Shown in pieces: positions 57,299 to 64,000 of a stretch of DNA of 64,000 nucleotides. Made by a program: the position numbers and the translations under genes. This DNA comes from Rhodospira trueperi (GTDB taxonomy: Bacteria; Pseudomonadota; Alphaproteobacteria; Rhodospirillales; Rhodospirillaceae), in assembly GCF_900101965.1 (NCBI RefSeq), contig NZ_FNAP01000002.1, positions 186,001 to 250,000 of the forward strand, written 5' to 3'. Each line of letters starts with the position of its first letter. Position 1 is the stretch's first letter. The notes beneath the pieces are model-generated. The model was not told where the DNA came from. It saw only the letters and a list, made by a program, of their open reading frames with translations, and made no database searches.

Positions 57299-57756
57299 TG
57301 CGCGGCGGTGGACTCGAACCCCTGGATCAGCCCGCTGGTGCCCAGGACGCGGCGCTCCGTGACGTCCTCCAGCGAAACCGAACTGAGGTAAAGGTAGATC
57401 TGGTTGGCCAGCTCTTCCCAAAGGTCGTGAGTCAGGCAGCGCCCCTTGTTGTTGTGACACCCCGCCGGGGTGCCCGGCGAACAGCGGGTGGTCTGAATCG
57501 GTTCGTCCACCGACAGGATGATGTCGGATACACGGATATCCGCGCCCGGCCGCGAGAGCATGTAGCCGCCCCCGGGGCCGCGCACGCTCTTGACCAAGCC
57601 GCCCTTGCGCAGCCGTCCGAACAGCTGTTCCAGGTAGGACAGCGAGATTTCCTGACGCTCCGCGATATCCGCCAGCGCCACCGGCTTGTTCTGTGAGTGG
57701 ACGGCCAGATCGGCCATCGCCATCACCGCATAACGCCCCTTGGTGCTGAGCCTCAC
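57295..57756 (-). CDS. iscR: Rrf2-family Fe-S regulator, IscR-like
   Basis: Winged-helix repressor sensing Fe-S status. MRLSTKGRYAVMAMADLAVH start, DNA-binding SLSYLEQLFGRLRKGGLVKSVRGPGGGY, and cluster ligands Cys92, Cys100, Cys107 with His110 (RCSPGTPAGCHNNKGRCLTH). The spacing is two residues longer between the first two Cys and one longer between the last two than in E. coli IscR. 153 residues; AAGGAGG precedes the GTG start. Probably controls the desulfurase downstream. Confidence 0.92.
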   Translation of the reverse strand: MRLSTKGRYAVMAMADLAVHSQNKPVALADIAERQEISLSYLEQLFGRLRKGGLVKSVRGPGGGYMLSRPGADIRVSDIILSVDEPIQTTRCSPGTPAGCHNNKGRCLTHDLWEELANQIYLYLSSVSLEDVTERRVLGTSGLIQGFESTAAQ

Positions 57757-57835
57757 CCCTTACCCTCCTTTTCAGTCAAGGGCGACGACCGCCCCGATCC
57801 TGATTCCCTGGTCCGACCCGAGACCGCGGCGTCCC

Positions 57836-58636
57836 TCATCCGCCAACGGCCCGGCGTTCGGACGGCCGTTCGGTGCTGCCGTCAGGGCCTTCCGGCCGCA
57901 ACGGGATGGGCGGCTGAGCGTCCCGATCCGCCGTGTCGGACACGGCGGTTCCGCTGCTGACCCCGGTTTTCGCGAGTTGATCTTCCAGTTCGTCCACCCG
58001 GGCCTTCAGGCGTCCGACGCGTTCGGTCAGGCCGGTGATGGCCCGGGCCACGGGGTCGGGCACGCCGCCCACGGGCGTTCCGTAGGCCTGGAATTCGCAA
58101 TGATGCTCGGCATCCACATGGTCGCGGCGGACCATGCGGGCGGGAATGCCCACCACGGTGGCGCCGGACGGCACGTCGGACAACACCACCGCGTTGGCCC
58201 CGACGCGGGCCTCGGCGCCGACGGTGATGGGACCGAGCACCTGTCCGCCGGAGCCGACGATGACGCCGTTTTCCAGAGTCGGGTGCCGCTTGCCCTTGTG
58301 CAGCGACGTGCCGCCCAGGGTGACCCCGTGGTACAGCGTGACGTCGTCGCCCACCTCGGCGGTTTCGCCGATCACCACACCGGTGGCGTGGTCGATGAAC
58401 AACCGCCGCCCGAGCGTGGCGCCGGGGTGGATCTCCACGCCGGTCAGCATCTTGCCCAGATGGGAGATCAGCCGGGGCAGGAACCGCCAGCCCCGCCGCC
58501 ACAGCGGATGGGACATCCGGTGGAACATCACCGCGTGCAGGCCGGGATAACAGAACAGAACCTCCATCCCGGACCGCGCGGCCGGGTCCTTCTCCAGGAT
58601 GGTTCTGATGTCTTCCCGCAGTCTGGCGAACGGCAT
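57836..58636 (-). CDS. cysE: Serine O-acetyltransferase CysE
   Basis: Makes O-acetylserine for cysteine synthesis. SATase N-domain ([37 protein letters not shown]), then left-handed beta-helix hexapeptide repeats ([49 protein letters not shown]). 266 residues with a C-terminal coiled-coil ([22 protein letters not shown]) and Pro/Arg tail beyond the usual end. ATG at 58636; ribosome site weak. With iscR and the desulfurase it forms a sulfur-supply string. Confidence 0.93.
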   Translation of the reverse strand: MPFARLREDIRTILEKDPAARSGMEVLFCYPGLHAVMFHRMSHPLWRRGWRFLPRLISHLGKMLTGVEIHPGATLGRRLFIDHATGVVIGETAEVGDDVTLYHGVTLGGTSLHKGKRHPTLENGVIVGSGGQVLGPITVGAEARVGANAVVLSDVPSGATVVGIPARMVRRDHVDAEHHCEFQAYGTPVGGVPDPVARAITGLTERVGRLKARVDELEDQLAKTGVSSGTAVSDTADRDAQPPIPLRPEGPDGSTERPSERRAVGG

Positions 58637-59166
58637 GATGCTTGAAATCCTTGCGGTGACGTGTGCTAGAGTGCCGCCGGAACGCGCCCGACATCGGCAC
58701 CCTTGCCGGTTTCCGCACACTGTCGGCGTCCCGGTTCGGCGTCCCGGCTTTCGAGAGTCCGGTCCCTGGGGGCCCGCCCGTCCGAGCCATCCCCCGAAGG
58801 CCCCGCCGGCCTGCCCCGGGACGGGAAACGCCAAGTGACCGGTTTCGTTTCGTCCAGCCCGGCCGACGATGGCCGGCACGTTCGGAGGATAGTATGGTAT
58901 CCGAGCAACCCGGTCAAGAAACGGCCCGCGTCGTTTCCTGTCCTCCCGACACCGGGCTGGAACGCGCGGGGCCGGATCGACGGTCGTCCGATCCCGTGCC
59001 CGGGCCCGCATCCCGACTCCGCGATGTTTTCACACGCGGAACGATACCCGACTCCCTTACATTATCGATGCCACTGGCGTAGGACGACGAACGGTCATCC
59101 CTGAACCGACCCGCCTTGAAAGCCCTTGCCTCGGTTTCCTCTTGAACACGGATTGCGCCGCTCCCC
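58637..59166. other. Divergent gap between cysE and the hydrolase gene
   Basis: 530 bases carrying the promoters of cysE (minus) and the alpha/beta hydrolase (plus). An AT-richer patch at about 59055-59085 (CTTACATTATCGATG) and another at about 58888-58902 (ATAGTATGGTATCC) are possible -10 regions. No gene, IscR site or repeat could be supported. Confidence 0.4.
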
Positions 59167-59823
59167 ATGCCCGACGTCATTTTCAACGGCCCCGAAGGTC
59201 GCCTGGAAGGCCGCTATCACCACAACAGGGCGCCCGGCGGCCCGGTCGCGATTGTCCTGCACCCGCATCCGCAACAGGGTGGGACCATGAACAACAAGGT
59301 GGTCTACACCCTGTATCATGTGTTTTCCCGCCGGGGCTTTTCGGTCATGCGGTTCAATTTCCGGGGCGTCGGTCGCTCCCAGGGCACGTTCGACAACGGC
59401 CAGGGCGAGCTCTCCGACGCCGCCGCCGCGCTGGACTGGCTTCAGGCCGTCAATCCGGATGCCGGGCACTGCTGGGTGGCCGGGTTCTCCTTCGGGGCCT
59501 GGATCGGTATGCAGCTCTTGATGCGCCGGCCGGAGATCAGCGGGTTCATTTCCGTGGCCCCGCCGGCCAACCGGCAGGATTTCACGTTCCTTGCGCCGTG
59601 TCCCTCCTCCGGCCTGATCGTGCATGGCGACAGCGACGACATCGTGCCGGAGGCGTCCGTGGCCAAGCTGGCGGCCAAGCTGTCGGCGCAGAAGACCATC
59701 ACGGTGGATCATACCGTCATCCCCGGGGCCAACCACTTCTTCTCGGAACATCTGGACGTTCTTGGCAAGACGGTGGACGGCTACCTGGGCGCCAACATGG
59801 ACCGCATCCGCGCCGCAACCTGA
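59167..59823 (+). CDS. Alpha/beta hydrolase (YpfH/S33-like)
   Basis: 218-residue serine hydrolase: VAIVLHPHPQQGGTMNNKVV near the oxyanion region, FNFRGVGRSQG, nucleophile elbow GFSFGAW, acid HGDSDDIVPE and final GANHFF with the catalytic His. The LHPHPQ...GGTMNNK motif marks a family widespread in proteobacteria whose substrate is unknown. Divergent from cysE. Confidence 0.88.
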   Translation: MPDVIFNGPEGRLEGRYHHNRAPGGPVAIVLHPHPQQGGTMNNKVVYTLYHVFSRRGFSVMRFNFRGVGRSQGTFDNGQGELSDAAAALDWLQAVNPDAGHCWVAGFSFGAWIGMQLLMRRPEISGFISVAPPANRQDFTFLAPCPSSGLIVHGDSDDIVPEASVAKLAAKLSAQKTITVDHTVIPGANHFFSEHLDVLGKTVDGYLGANMDRIRAAT

Positions 59824-59924
59824 GGCCCGCCGGTCGGCGGAGCCCGGCAGAAGTTGCCGGGGGCGCGCTGCAAGTCCTGCCCCGGGCACGTCTCGCCACG
59901 GCGTGACCGTGCCCTCGCCCCGCG

Positions 59925-59951
59925 GCCACGATCCGTGGCGGCTCTTTTTTT
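59925..59951 (+). terminator. Intrinsic terminator after the hydrolase gene
   Basis: GCCACG-ATC-CGTGGC (59925-59939) followed after five bases by a run of seven T (59945-59951), about 100 bases beyond the hydrolase stop. Short stem but a proper T-run. Confidence 0.7.
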
Positions 59952-60091
59952 CCTTACATATCAGAGTGGTGCGATCATCCGGGCAATCTGGCCCGGCGTT
60001 TGCGAGCCAAGAGGGCGATGTGGTTCGTCCGGCGTGCGTGGATCCGTTGTGATCCGCCGGGGCCGGCCGGACCGTCCCAGCAGCCCACGGG

Positions 60092-62002
60092 ATGGCCGCC
60101 ATGGAGATCGCTAGCGTTGCCGCCGGTTACAGCGCAACCGCCAACACCGCCTCGTCGGCCTCCGGCGGCGCGAGCCGCAAGGCGTCGGACCCTTCCGCCG
60201 AGGCGCTGTTCGCTGCGGTGATGGGAAGCGTGATCGCACCCGATACAACGGCATTCGTGTCGGCCGCCCCCCTCTCCGAAGCCTTGTTCGACACGGACGC
60301 CGATGAGGCGCGTCCGGTCGCGCCGCCGGCGCGGGAGCGGGAAGATCGACCCCGCGACGAGACGAACGCGGCGCGGGATGCCGATGCCGAGGCCGACGAT
60401 GTCGAGGGCGATGCGCCGTCTGACCGCAAGGCCCGGGAGGCCGATGCCGCCGAGACCGACCGGGAATCGGATCAGGCCGCCGCCGATGGGGATGAAACGC
60501 AACCGGCCGAAGCGCAGGCGGCCGCGTCCGGCACGCCGGCGGCCGAGGCAACGGTGGCGGCGGACGCCGCCGCCGTCCTCGTTGCGACTGGCGAGGGTCA
60601 GTCCGACTCCGTCGCCGGCACGGCCGCGAACGCCACCGCACAGGCCAAGACCCAGACCGCCGCCGCCGCCGCAGCCTCCGCCGCGCGCACCGCCGCCCAC
60701 AAGGTCGGCGAGACCGCGCAGCCGGGCGCCAGCGGATCGTCGGGCACCGGCCTCAACGGCGGCACGGGCCAGCAGACGGGCGCCAATACCGCCGCCGCGC
60801 GCGCAGCCACGGCGCAGACCGCTCAGACCGGCGCCACCGGGGCCGATGCCGCAACGGCGCAGACAGCCGCCACCACCACCGGCGGTGATGCTGCCCGCGC
60901 CCAGGCCGACGCCCTGGCCGACAAGGTCAAGTCCGACACCCCGATGCAGGTGAAGGTGACGGTGAGGGAGACGGCCCGGCCAACCGGTGCCGACCAGACC
61001 GCCGCCGCGACTCAGACCACGGCCAATCAGGCCAACCGCCCGTCCGGCGACCTGACCGGCGCGGCGGCGCTGCGTCAGCAGGTCATGGATGGGCTCGCCA
61101 AGGCACAGGGCGAGGGCTTCGTCAGCAACGCCACCGGCAAGGGGGCGTCGACCCCCAGCATCGCCGAGCAGAACGCCGCCGCCGCCGAGGCCAAGGCGCA
61201 GACCGCGCAGGCTCAGGCCGCCGCCCAGGCCTGCACCGCCGCTCAGGGGGCGGCCGCCGGTCTCGGTCAGGCGGGTACCGACGCGCGCACCGGTGAACCG
61301 GCCGGGGTCGTCACCGGGGGGCGCGCCGCCGATGCGGCGCTCAAGATCGACATCGGCCGCGCCTCCGCTCAGAACCAGAGCCAGGGCCAAATGAACGCGC
61401 AGTCCCAGGGCAGCGCGCGGGGCAGCGCCGCGCCGACGGCCGCGACCACCTCCGGGGGGGGCGACAGCGCGTCGGGCTCCGGCAGCTTCGCCGATCAGGT
61501 CGGCCGCGCCGGACAGGGACAGCAGGGACAGGCGGCCGAGCAGGCGCGCCCCGATCCCCAGGCCCGCCGGGTGGTCGAGCAACTGCGCGTCAACATCTCC
61601 AAGGCCGCCAATCGCGGCATGGACCGGATCACCATCAAGCTGCATCCGGAGACGTTGGGCCGGGTCGAAGTGAAGCTGGACTTCGGCTCCGACGGACGGG
61701 TCTCGGCCCAGGTCACCGTGGACAAGTCCGAGACCCTGGACCTGTTGCAGCGGGACGTGCGCGGTCTTGAACGCGCCCTGAACGACGCCGGGCTGCGAAC
61801 CGAGAACGGCGGCATCCAGTTCGGACTGCGCGGTGACGGCACGGCGGCCCAGGGCGACCGTGGTCGCGCCGCCGCCGGCCGCCCCGGGTCGCAGGGCCAC
61901 GGCGCGGGCGGCGAGGGGATGGCCGACGATGCCCCGCCGGACGTGGAATCCATCATTCAGGCCGCCGCCAAGGCGCGGGGCGGCCACAGCGTGCTCGCCT
62001 AG
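60092..62002 (+). CDS. fliK: Flagellar hook-length control protein FliK
   Basis: Secreted ruler and export-switch protein. 636 residues, most of it an Ala/Gln/Thr/Gly-rich low-complexity region (about 1-490) as expected for a FliK ruler. The conserved FliK C-domain lies near residues 495-570 (LRVNISKAANRGMDRITIKL, then LHPETLGRVEVKLDF and VTVDKSETLDLLQRDVRGLE). Start at 60092 or the Met three codons later; neither has a clear ribosome site. First of fliK-flgD-flgE. Confidence 0.88.
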   Translation: MAAMEIASVAAGYSATANTASSASGGASRKASDPSAEALFAAVMGSVIAPDTTAFVSAAPLSEALFDTDADEARPVAPPAREREDRPRDETNAARDADAEADDVEGDAPSDRKAREADAAETDRESDQAAADGDETQPAEAQAAASGTPAAEATVAADAAAVLVATGEGQSDSVAGTAANATAQAKTQTAAAAAASAARTAAHKVGETAQPGASGSSGTGLNGGTGQQTGANTAAARAATAQTAQTGATGADAATAQTAATTTGGDAARAQADALADKVKSDTPMQVKVTVRETARPTGADQTAAATQTTANQANRPSGDLTGAAALRQQVMDGLAKAQGEGFVSNATGKGASTPSIAEQNAAAAEAKAQTAQAQAAAQACTAAQGAAAGLGQAGTDARTGEPAGVVTGGRAADAALKIDIGRASAQNQSQGQMNAQSQGSARGSAAPTAATTSGGGDSASGSGSFADQVGRAGQGQQGQAAEQARPDPQARRVVEQLRVNISKAANRGMDRITIKLHPETLGRVEVKLDFGSDGRVSAQVTVDKSETLDLLQRDVRGLERALNDAGLRTENGGIQFGLRGDGTAAQGDRGRAAAGRPGSQGHGAGGEGMADDAPPDVESIIQAAAKARGGHSVLA

Positions 62003-62014
62003 AGGGAGGATCCC

Positions 62015-62815
62015 ATGGTTGACTCGGTTGCCGCCGCCGGTCTGGTGCAGGGCAAGTCCGCGCAGAGCAAGCAGAAGCTGGCCAACGACCTGGACAGCTT
62101 CCTGACGCTGCTGACCGCCCAGCTGCAGGCGCAGGACCCGCTGTCCCCGATGGACTCCACCGAATTCACCAACCAGCTCGTGCAGTTCGCCCAGGTCGAG
62201 CAGCAGATCTACCAGAACGAGAATCTGGAGGCGCTGCTGGCCTCCAACGTCAAGACCCAGCAGGCCATGGCCGTGAGCTACCTCGGCAGCTACATCGAGG
62301 TGGAGACGGACAAGGTCATGCTGGACGACGGCATGGCCGTGTTCACCTACGGCCTGTCCGGCGACGCCGAGAAGGTCACGATCAACGTCAAGGACACGTC
62401 CGGCGACATCGTGCGGACCTTCTCCGGCGACCCCTTGGCCGGTCTGCACAAGATCACCTGGGACGGCACCGACGAGACTGGCAACCCGGTCGAGGACGGG
62501 GTCTATGTCCTGGAGGTCTCCACAGTCCAGAGCGAGGACGCCGCCGACGACGAAACCCTGGAGACGTGGACGACGTCCCTCGGCAAGGTCACCGGCATGG
62601 CTGCGGACGGCACCTCCACATTCCTGGCCATCGGCGATCTGTCCGTCGACATGGACAAGGTGCTGGGCGTGTTCGAGTCGCTGCCGCTGGACGATGTGGA
62701 CAGCGGCGATGACATCTCCGGCGATGATACCGGGGACGACACCGGCGACGATACCGGGGACGACACCGGCGACGACACCGGCGACGATACCGGGGACGAC
62801 ACCACCACGACCTGA
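62015..62815 (+). CDS. flgD: Flagellar hook assembly scaffold FlgD
   Basis: Cap protein on which the hook (FlgE) is assembled. 266 residues: N-terminal LDSFLTLLTAQLQAQDPLSPMDSTEF, then TNQLVQFAQVEQQIYQNENL, the FlgD Ig-like region with HKITWDGTDETGNPVEDGVYVLEV. The last 32 residues are an unusual acidic tail with seven consecutive GDDT units and TTT. GAGGGAGGA upstream of the ATG, 12 bases after the fliK stop. Confidence 0.93.
   Translation: MVDSVAAAGLVQGKSAQSKQKLANDLDSFLTLLTAQLQAQDPLSPMDSTEFTNQLVQFAQVEQQIYQNENLEALLASNVKTQQAMAVSYLGSYIEVETDKVMLDDGMAVFTYGLSGDAEKVTINVKDTSGDIVRTFSGDPLAGLHKITWDGTDETGNPVEDGVYVLEVSTVQSEDAADDETLETWTTSLGKVTGMAADGTSTFLAIGDLSVDMDKVLGVFESLPLDDVDSGDDISGDDTGDDTGDDTGDDTGDDTGDDTGDDTTTT
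62720..62803 (+). repeat. Seven tandem 12-bp repeats at the 3' end of flgD
   Basis: Seven in-frame copies of GGNGAYGAYACC encode GDDT x7. Copies alternate mainly between GGCGACGATACC-like and GGGGACGACACC, so synonymous drift has begun. Such a tract can expand or contract by slippage in whole codons without breaking the frame. Confidence 0.9.
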
Positions 62816-62934
62816 TGCCTGCAGGCCGGCGCGCCGGCCACCGCCAACGAACCGGGCCGGACACGTGCCCGGACCCCGCCCCAGGGATGACCCGTCCGGG
62901 GCGCCCCTGAATGGGAACATCAAGGAGAAGACCG

Positions 62935-64000
62935 ATGTCGCTTTACGGAGCCTTGTTCTCGGGCGTGTCGGGATTGCAGTCGCAGTCCAGCGCCATGGGC
63001 GCGATCTCGGACAACGTCGCGAACGTCAACACCGTTGGCTACAAGGGTACGAAGGTCAACTTCCAGACCCTGGTGACGGCCCAGGTATCGCTGACCCAGT
63101 ATTCGCCGGGCGGCGTGCAGTCCGCGCCGCGCATGAACGTGGACATCCAGGGGCTGTTGCAGGCCACCACGTCGTCGACGGACTTCGGCCTGTCGGGGCA
63201 GGGCTTCTTCGTCGTCTCCGACCAGGCGATCGAACCCTCAGGTTATGCCTACAGCCGCGCCGGATCGTTCAAGGTCGACAAGGACGGCTACCTGCGCAAC
63301 GTCTCCGGCTACTACCTCCAGGGCTGGCCGTTGCAGACGTGGGACGGCACGACGTCCGCCTCGACGGTGACCTACAACAACGATACGTACATGAAGGCGT
63401 ATCGCAACGACAACGGCGACCTCTTCTACATCAACGACAACGCCGTCGACAGCGTCAACATGCAGCCGCTGAACCTGAACACCATCGGCGGCACGGCCCG
63501 TGGGACCTCCACCCTCTCCCTCGGCGCCAACCTGCCGAAGGACGCCCCCATCGGCAGGACCGAAAAGACCGCCGCGCTGATCTTCGACAGCCTCGGCAGT
63601 TCGCACAACCTGCTCTATTCCTGGACCAAGCGCGACCAGAACACGTGGGACGTTGATGCCATGCCGCCGGCGGGCAGCGAGTACATCAACATGACGGCCC
63701 AGGATGGCAGCACCTATTACAGTGCCGGGCGTCTCGATTTCACGGACATCCCGCAAGTCGCTGCCGGTGGTTCGACGACGATGACCATCGATGATGGCAC
63801 CACCACCTATACATACACGTTCACTGACTCCACTGGCGGTGACGGAATTGTGGATGAGGTTTCCAGCAGCAATGGTGCCAGTAGCGGGCCTTACACCTTC
63901 ACCACGCTGTCCGAGATGCTGGACGATTTGTCCAGCCTGATCGAGGAGGACCTTCAGGTCCTCGCCCTGGCCGAGCATGGCGGCGCCACCGGCAGTGTCG
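62935..64000 (+). CDS. flgE: Flagellar hook protein FlgE (partial)
   Basis: Structural subunit of the hook. Starts MSLYGALFSGVSGLQSQSSA followed by DNVANVNTVGYK (the flagellar rod/hook N-terminal motif), then the FlgE-like STDFGLSGQGFFVVSD, and GYAYSRAGSFKVDKDGYL. About 355 codons are present and the gene runs off the window end without a stop. AAGGAGAA precedes the ATG. A run of Thr/Gly/Ser-rich sequence near the end is the variable surface domain. Confidence 0.94.
   Translation, partial: MSLYGALFSGVSGLQSQSSAMGAISDNVANVNTVGYKGTKVNFQTLVTAQVSLTQYSPGGVQSAPRMNVDIQGLLQATTSSTDFGLSGQGFFVVSDQAIEPSGYAYSRAGSFKVDKDGYLRNVSGYYLQGWPLQTWDGTTSASTVTYNNDTYMKAYRNDNGDLFYINDNAVDSVNMQPLNLNTIGGTARGTSTLSLGANLPKDAPIGRTEKTAALIFDSLGSSHNLLYSWTKRDQNTWDVDAMPPAGSEYINMTAQDGSTYYSAGRLDFTDIPQVAAGGSTTMTIDDGTTTYTYTFTDSTGGDGIVDEVSSSNGASSGPYTFTTLSEMLDDLSSLIEEDLQVLALAEHGGATGSV

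Noticed and set aside
62720-62803. GDDT repeats considered as RTX calcium-binding nonapeptides
   Set aside because: RTX repeats are nine residues with GGxGxDxUx; the four-residue GDDT unit lacks this pattern.
59975-62923. A ~980-codon minus-strand open frame opposite fliK and flgD
   Set aside because: Gly/Arg/Leu-rich antisense shadow of the low-complexity fliK region; fliK and flgD have clear family motifs and proper ribosome sites for flgD.
1-64000. Search for tRNA and rRNA genes
   Set aside because: No cloverleaf with a GTTCGA-type T-loop plus matching arms was recognised by eye in the gaps; a covariance-model scan would settle it.

Overview
This window is GC-rich alphaproteobacterial chromosome, most likely Rhodospirillales; the genus cannot be fixed from sequence alone. 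Supporting signs are a complete mra/dcw division and cell-wall cluster of 16 genes with a very long FtsZ, a FYDLN-acid (TIGR02300) / AroA-like-Cmk / rpsA / ihfB block, an IscR-type regulator beside a cysteine desulfurase and cysE, a ccoNOQP cytochrome oxidase operon, and flagellar hook genes. Apart from one low-GC gene it looks like core chromosome. No integrase, transposase, tRNA, rRNA or CRISPR array was recognised.

Region by region. 0.37-19.84 kb (minus strand): mraZ-rsmH-ftsL-ftsI-murE-murF-mraY-murD-ftsW-murG-murC-murB-ddl-ftsQ-ftsA-ftsZ. Most junctions are ATGA/GTGA overlaps. The cluster runs from a promoter (TTGACT-N17-TATACC) that overlaps four TGG repeats phased at 10 bp, a predicted MraZ operator. 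20.3-26.3 kb: DsbA-like thiol oxidoreductase, cytochrome b561, gamma-glutamyltransferase-like enzyme, YbjN-type periplasmic protein and SulP transporter, with REP-like inverted repeats in the gaps. 26.3-33.6 kb: apt, then an RpiR regulator, class III aminotransferase and TAXI-type TRAP transporter that probably form one nutrient-uptake unit. 33.8-34.5 kb: a low-GC orphan gene. 35-38.3 kb: ccoNOQP, preceded by a perfect FNR/FixK box. 38.4-39.1 kb: a MazF-type toxin/antitoxin pair with a palindromic promoter operator. 39.1-43.3 kb: treZ and glgX. 43.4-48.4 kb: TIGR02300 protein, the AroA-like-Cmk fusion, rpsA, ihfB, lapA-like. 48.6-56.2 kb: Sua5/TsaC, TIM-barrel isomerase with PhnN, OmpA-type protein, NTF2-like protein with an SDR, methyltransferase with nudC. 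56.2-59.8 kb: cysE-iscR-cysteine desulfurase (minus) and an alpha/beta hydrolase. 60.1-64.0 kb: fliK-flgD-flgE, with flgE cut by the window end.

The most unusual item is the cytidylate kinase at 44.06-45.52 kb. About 240 residues in front of the kinase still align with the first half of EPSP synthase (AroA), but every AroA active-site motif is gone and the second half is missing. It looks like a catalytically dead AroA fossil domain kept in frame with an essential kinase. Other points worth checking are the MraZ-promoter architecture and a second phased TGGGA pair, the in-frame 111-codon extension upstream of ftsZ, the mazEF operator, the FNR-driven ccoN promoter with a TTG start, REP copies at gene ends, and a GDDTx7 tail on FlgD.
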